64,000 nucleotides of DNA from Shewanella putrefaciens (lineage in GTDB: Bacteria; Pseudomonadota; Gammaproteobacteria; Enterobacterales; Shewanellaceae). Positions 63,274-64,000 of the stretch are shown piece after piece. The notes below the pieces were generated by a model. That model was not told the origin of the DNA. It worked only from the letters and a program-made list of their open reading frames with translations, and did not search any database. Numbering within the stretch: position 1 is the first letter of the stretch; each line of letters begins with the position of its first letter. The DNA is taken from NCBI RefSeq assembly GCF_016406305.1, contig NZ_CP066369.1:3118501-3182500 (forward strand), read 5' to 3'. A program made the translations under genes and the position numbers.

Positions 63274-64000
63274 ATGTTTGAAATCACCCTTATTTTCATT
63301 ACTGCGCTTGGGCTCGCATGGCTGTTGGGATCCTATATGACAGGGATTTTCTCTGGTCAGTCCCATTTTTCAGATCGTTTATTTAATCCCATTGAAAAGT
63401 GGATTTATCGGGCTATAGGCGTAAATGCCCATTCGGGGATGACATGGAAATCCTATGGTGCGGCGTTTCTTATCAGCAACTTGGTACTTGGCATTTTGGC
63501 GTTTCTTATCCTTAAATTCCAACATGTGTTACCGCTTAACCCCGATGGCATAGGACCATTATCTTGGGATCTGGCTTTGCACACTGCGGTGTCATTCCTC
63601 ACCAATACCAATCAACAGCACTATTCCGGGCAGGCTCAGCTCAGTTATCTATCCCAAGGATTTGTCATTGTCACGTTGCAATTTGTCACTCCAGCCATGG
63701 CGCTGGCGGTTTGTGTAGCGATTTTGCGGGGAATGTTAGGCGGACTTAATAATGACAGCGCCAAAGAGGACGAGGCTCGAAATCTGGGTAACTATTATGT
63801 TGACCTAGTGCGCGGTGTACTCAGACTTATGCTGCCATTAGCGGCTATTGTGGCGCTGTTACTGACTTGGCAAGGCGTACCGAGTAGTTTTGACAGTGCG
63901 CAAAAAGTGAACACCTTAGATTCTGCATCACCTATCACTGAGCAGGTCGTTCCGATTGGCCCCGTTGCATCTATGGTGGCCATTAAGCAGTTAGGTACTA
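63274..64000 (+). CDS. kdpA: Potassium-transporting ATPase KdpA, N-terminal part (cut by window edge)
   Basis: K+-binding, channel-like subunit of the P-type KdpFABC transporter. The first 242 codons are present, beginning MFEITLIFITALGLAWLLG after TAGGAGTCGTT. P-loop 1 region TAVSFLTNTNQQHYSGQAQLSY and FVTPAMALAVCVAILRGM are diagnostic. The remaining pore loops and kdpBC lie beyond the window. Confidence 0.96.
   Translation, partial: MFEITLIFITALGLAWLLGSYMTGIFSGQSHFSDRLFNPIEKWIYRAIGVNAHSGMTWKSYGAAFLISNLVLGILAFLILKFQHVLPLNPDGIGPLSWDLALHTAVSFLTNTNQQHYSGQAQLSYLSQGFVIVTLQFVTPAMALAVCVAILRGMLGGLNNDSAKEDEARNLGNYYVDLVRGVLRLMLPLAAIVALLLTWQGVPSSFDSAQKVNTLDSASPITEQVVPIGPVASMVAIKQLGT

Overview
The window looks like chromosomal DNA of a gammaproteobacterium, most likely Shewanella. 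The evidence is recall of gene content and order rather than a search: rlmN-pilW-rodZ-ispG-hisS; pilT-pilU back to back with yggS-proC-yggT-yggU-DUF4426-rdgB-hemW; trmB-yggL-glsA beside mutY-yggX; cytochrome b561-yceI; and a photolyase/Cfa/DUF1365 stress operon. I see no phage, insertion sequence, CRISPR array or integrase. Most genes are ordinary housekeeping genes with good ribosome binding sites and clear terminators.

Layout. Positions 1-4.9 kb (minus strand) carry an rlmN-pilW-rodZ-ispG run followed by a partial hisS. From 5 to 13 kb lie a CNNM/CBS membrane protein, a 5'-nucleotidase-family enzyme without a signal peptide, a LysR regulator divergent from doxX-pirin, three GNAT acetyltransferases and small proteins. 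From 13.5 to 18.1 kb is the most accessory-looking stretch: an orphan ParA with a ribbon-helix-helix partner, then a solute-binding protein translationally coupled to a membrane diguanylate cyclase with no transporter nearby. From 18 to 30 kb come MtfA, an HDOD-GAF protein, threonine aldolase, an OmpA-like protein, MscS, a secreted thiol peroxidase, a Fur-box-preceded small membrane protein, SUI1/AlgH/YqgF, ferrochelatase and a secreted glutathione-peroxidase homologue. From 30 to 46 kb are the pilus retraction ATPases, the yggS-to-hemW operon, a DUF885 peptidase, LysR, DUF2884, and the glsA/yggL/trmB and mutY/yggX groups. Around 47.6-48.7 kb a tRNA-Phe/tRNA-Thr unit is duplicated in tandem and followed by decayed tRNA-Thr copies.

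From 49.5 to 59.4 kb ten minus-strand genes, nearly all overlapping or abutting, form what looks like one light/singlet-oxygen response operon: YbgA-like protein, a CarH/LitR-like MerR regulator that has lost its cobalamin-ligand residues, photolyase, SnoaL-like protein, SDR, FAD oxidoreductase, DUF1365, Cfa-type methyltransferase, a DUF2878-chalcone-isomerase fusion and a DUF3833 lipoprotein. A promoter-like TTGATCC-N16-CGTAAT lies in front of the first gene. The Cfa-type enzyme plus FAD oxidoreductase suggests membrane lipid modification, possibly furan fatty acid synthesis.

From 59.8 kb to the end is a potassium region: an unknown 150-residue membrane protein, TrkH, ApbE, then kdpF and kdpA (cut by the window end). 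Both transcription units are preceded by the same 17-bp direct repeat, TTTACG-N5-TTTACG, closely resembling the E. coli KdpE binding site. This suggests that the TrkH unit and Kdp are co-regulated, and it is the most specific new regulatory prediction here.
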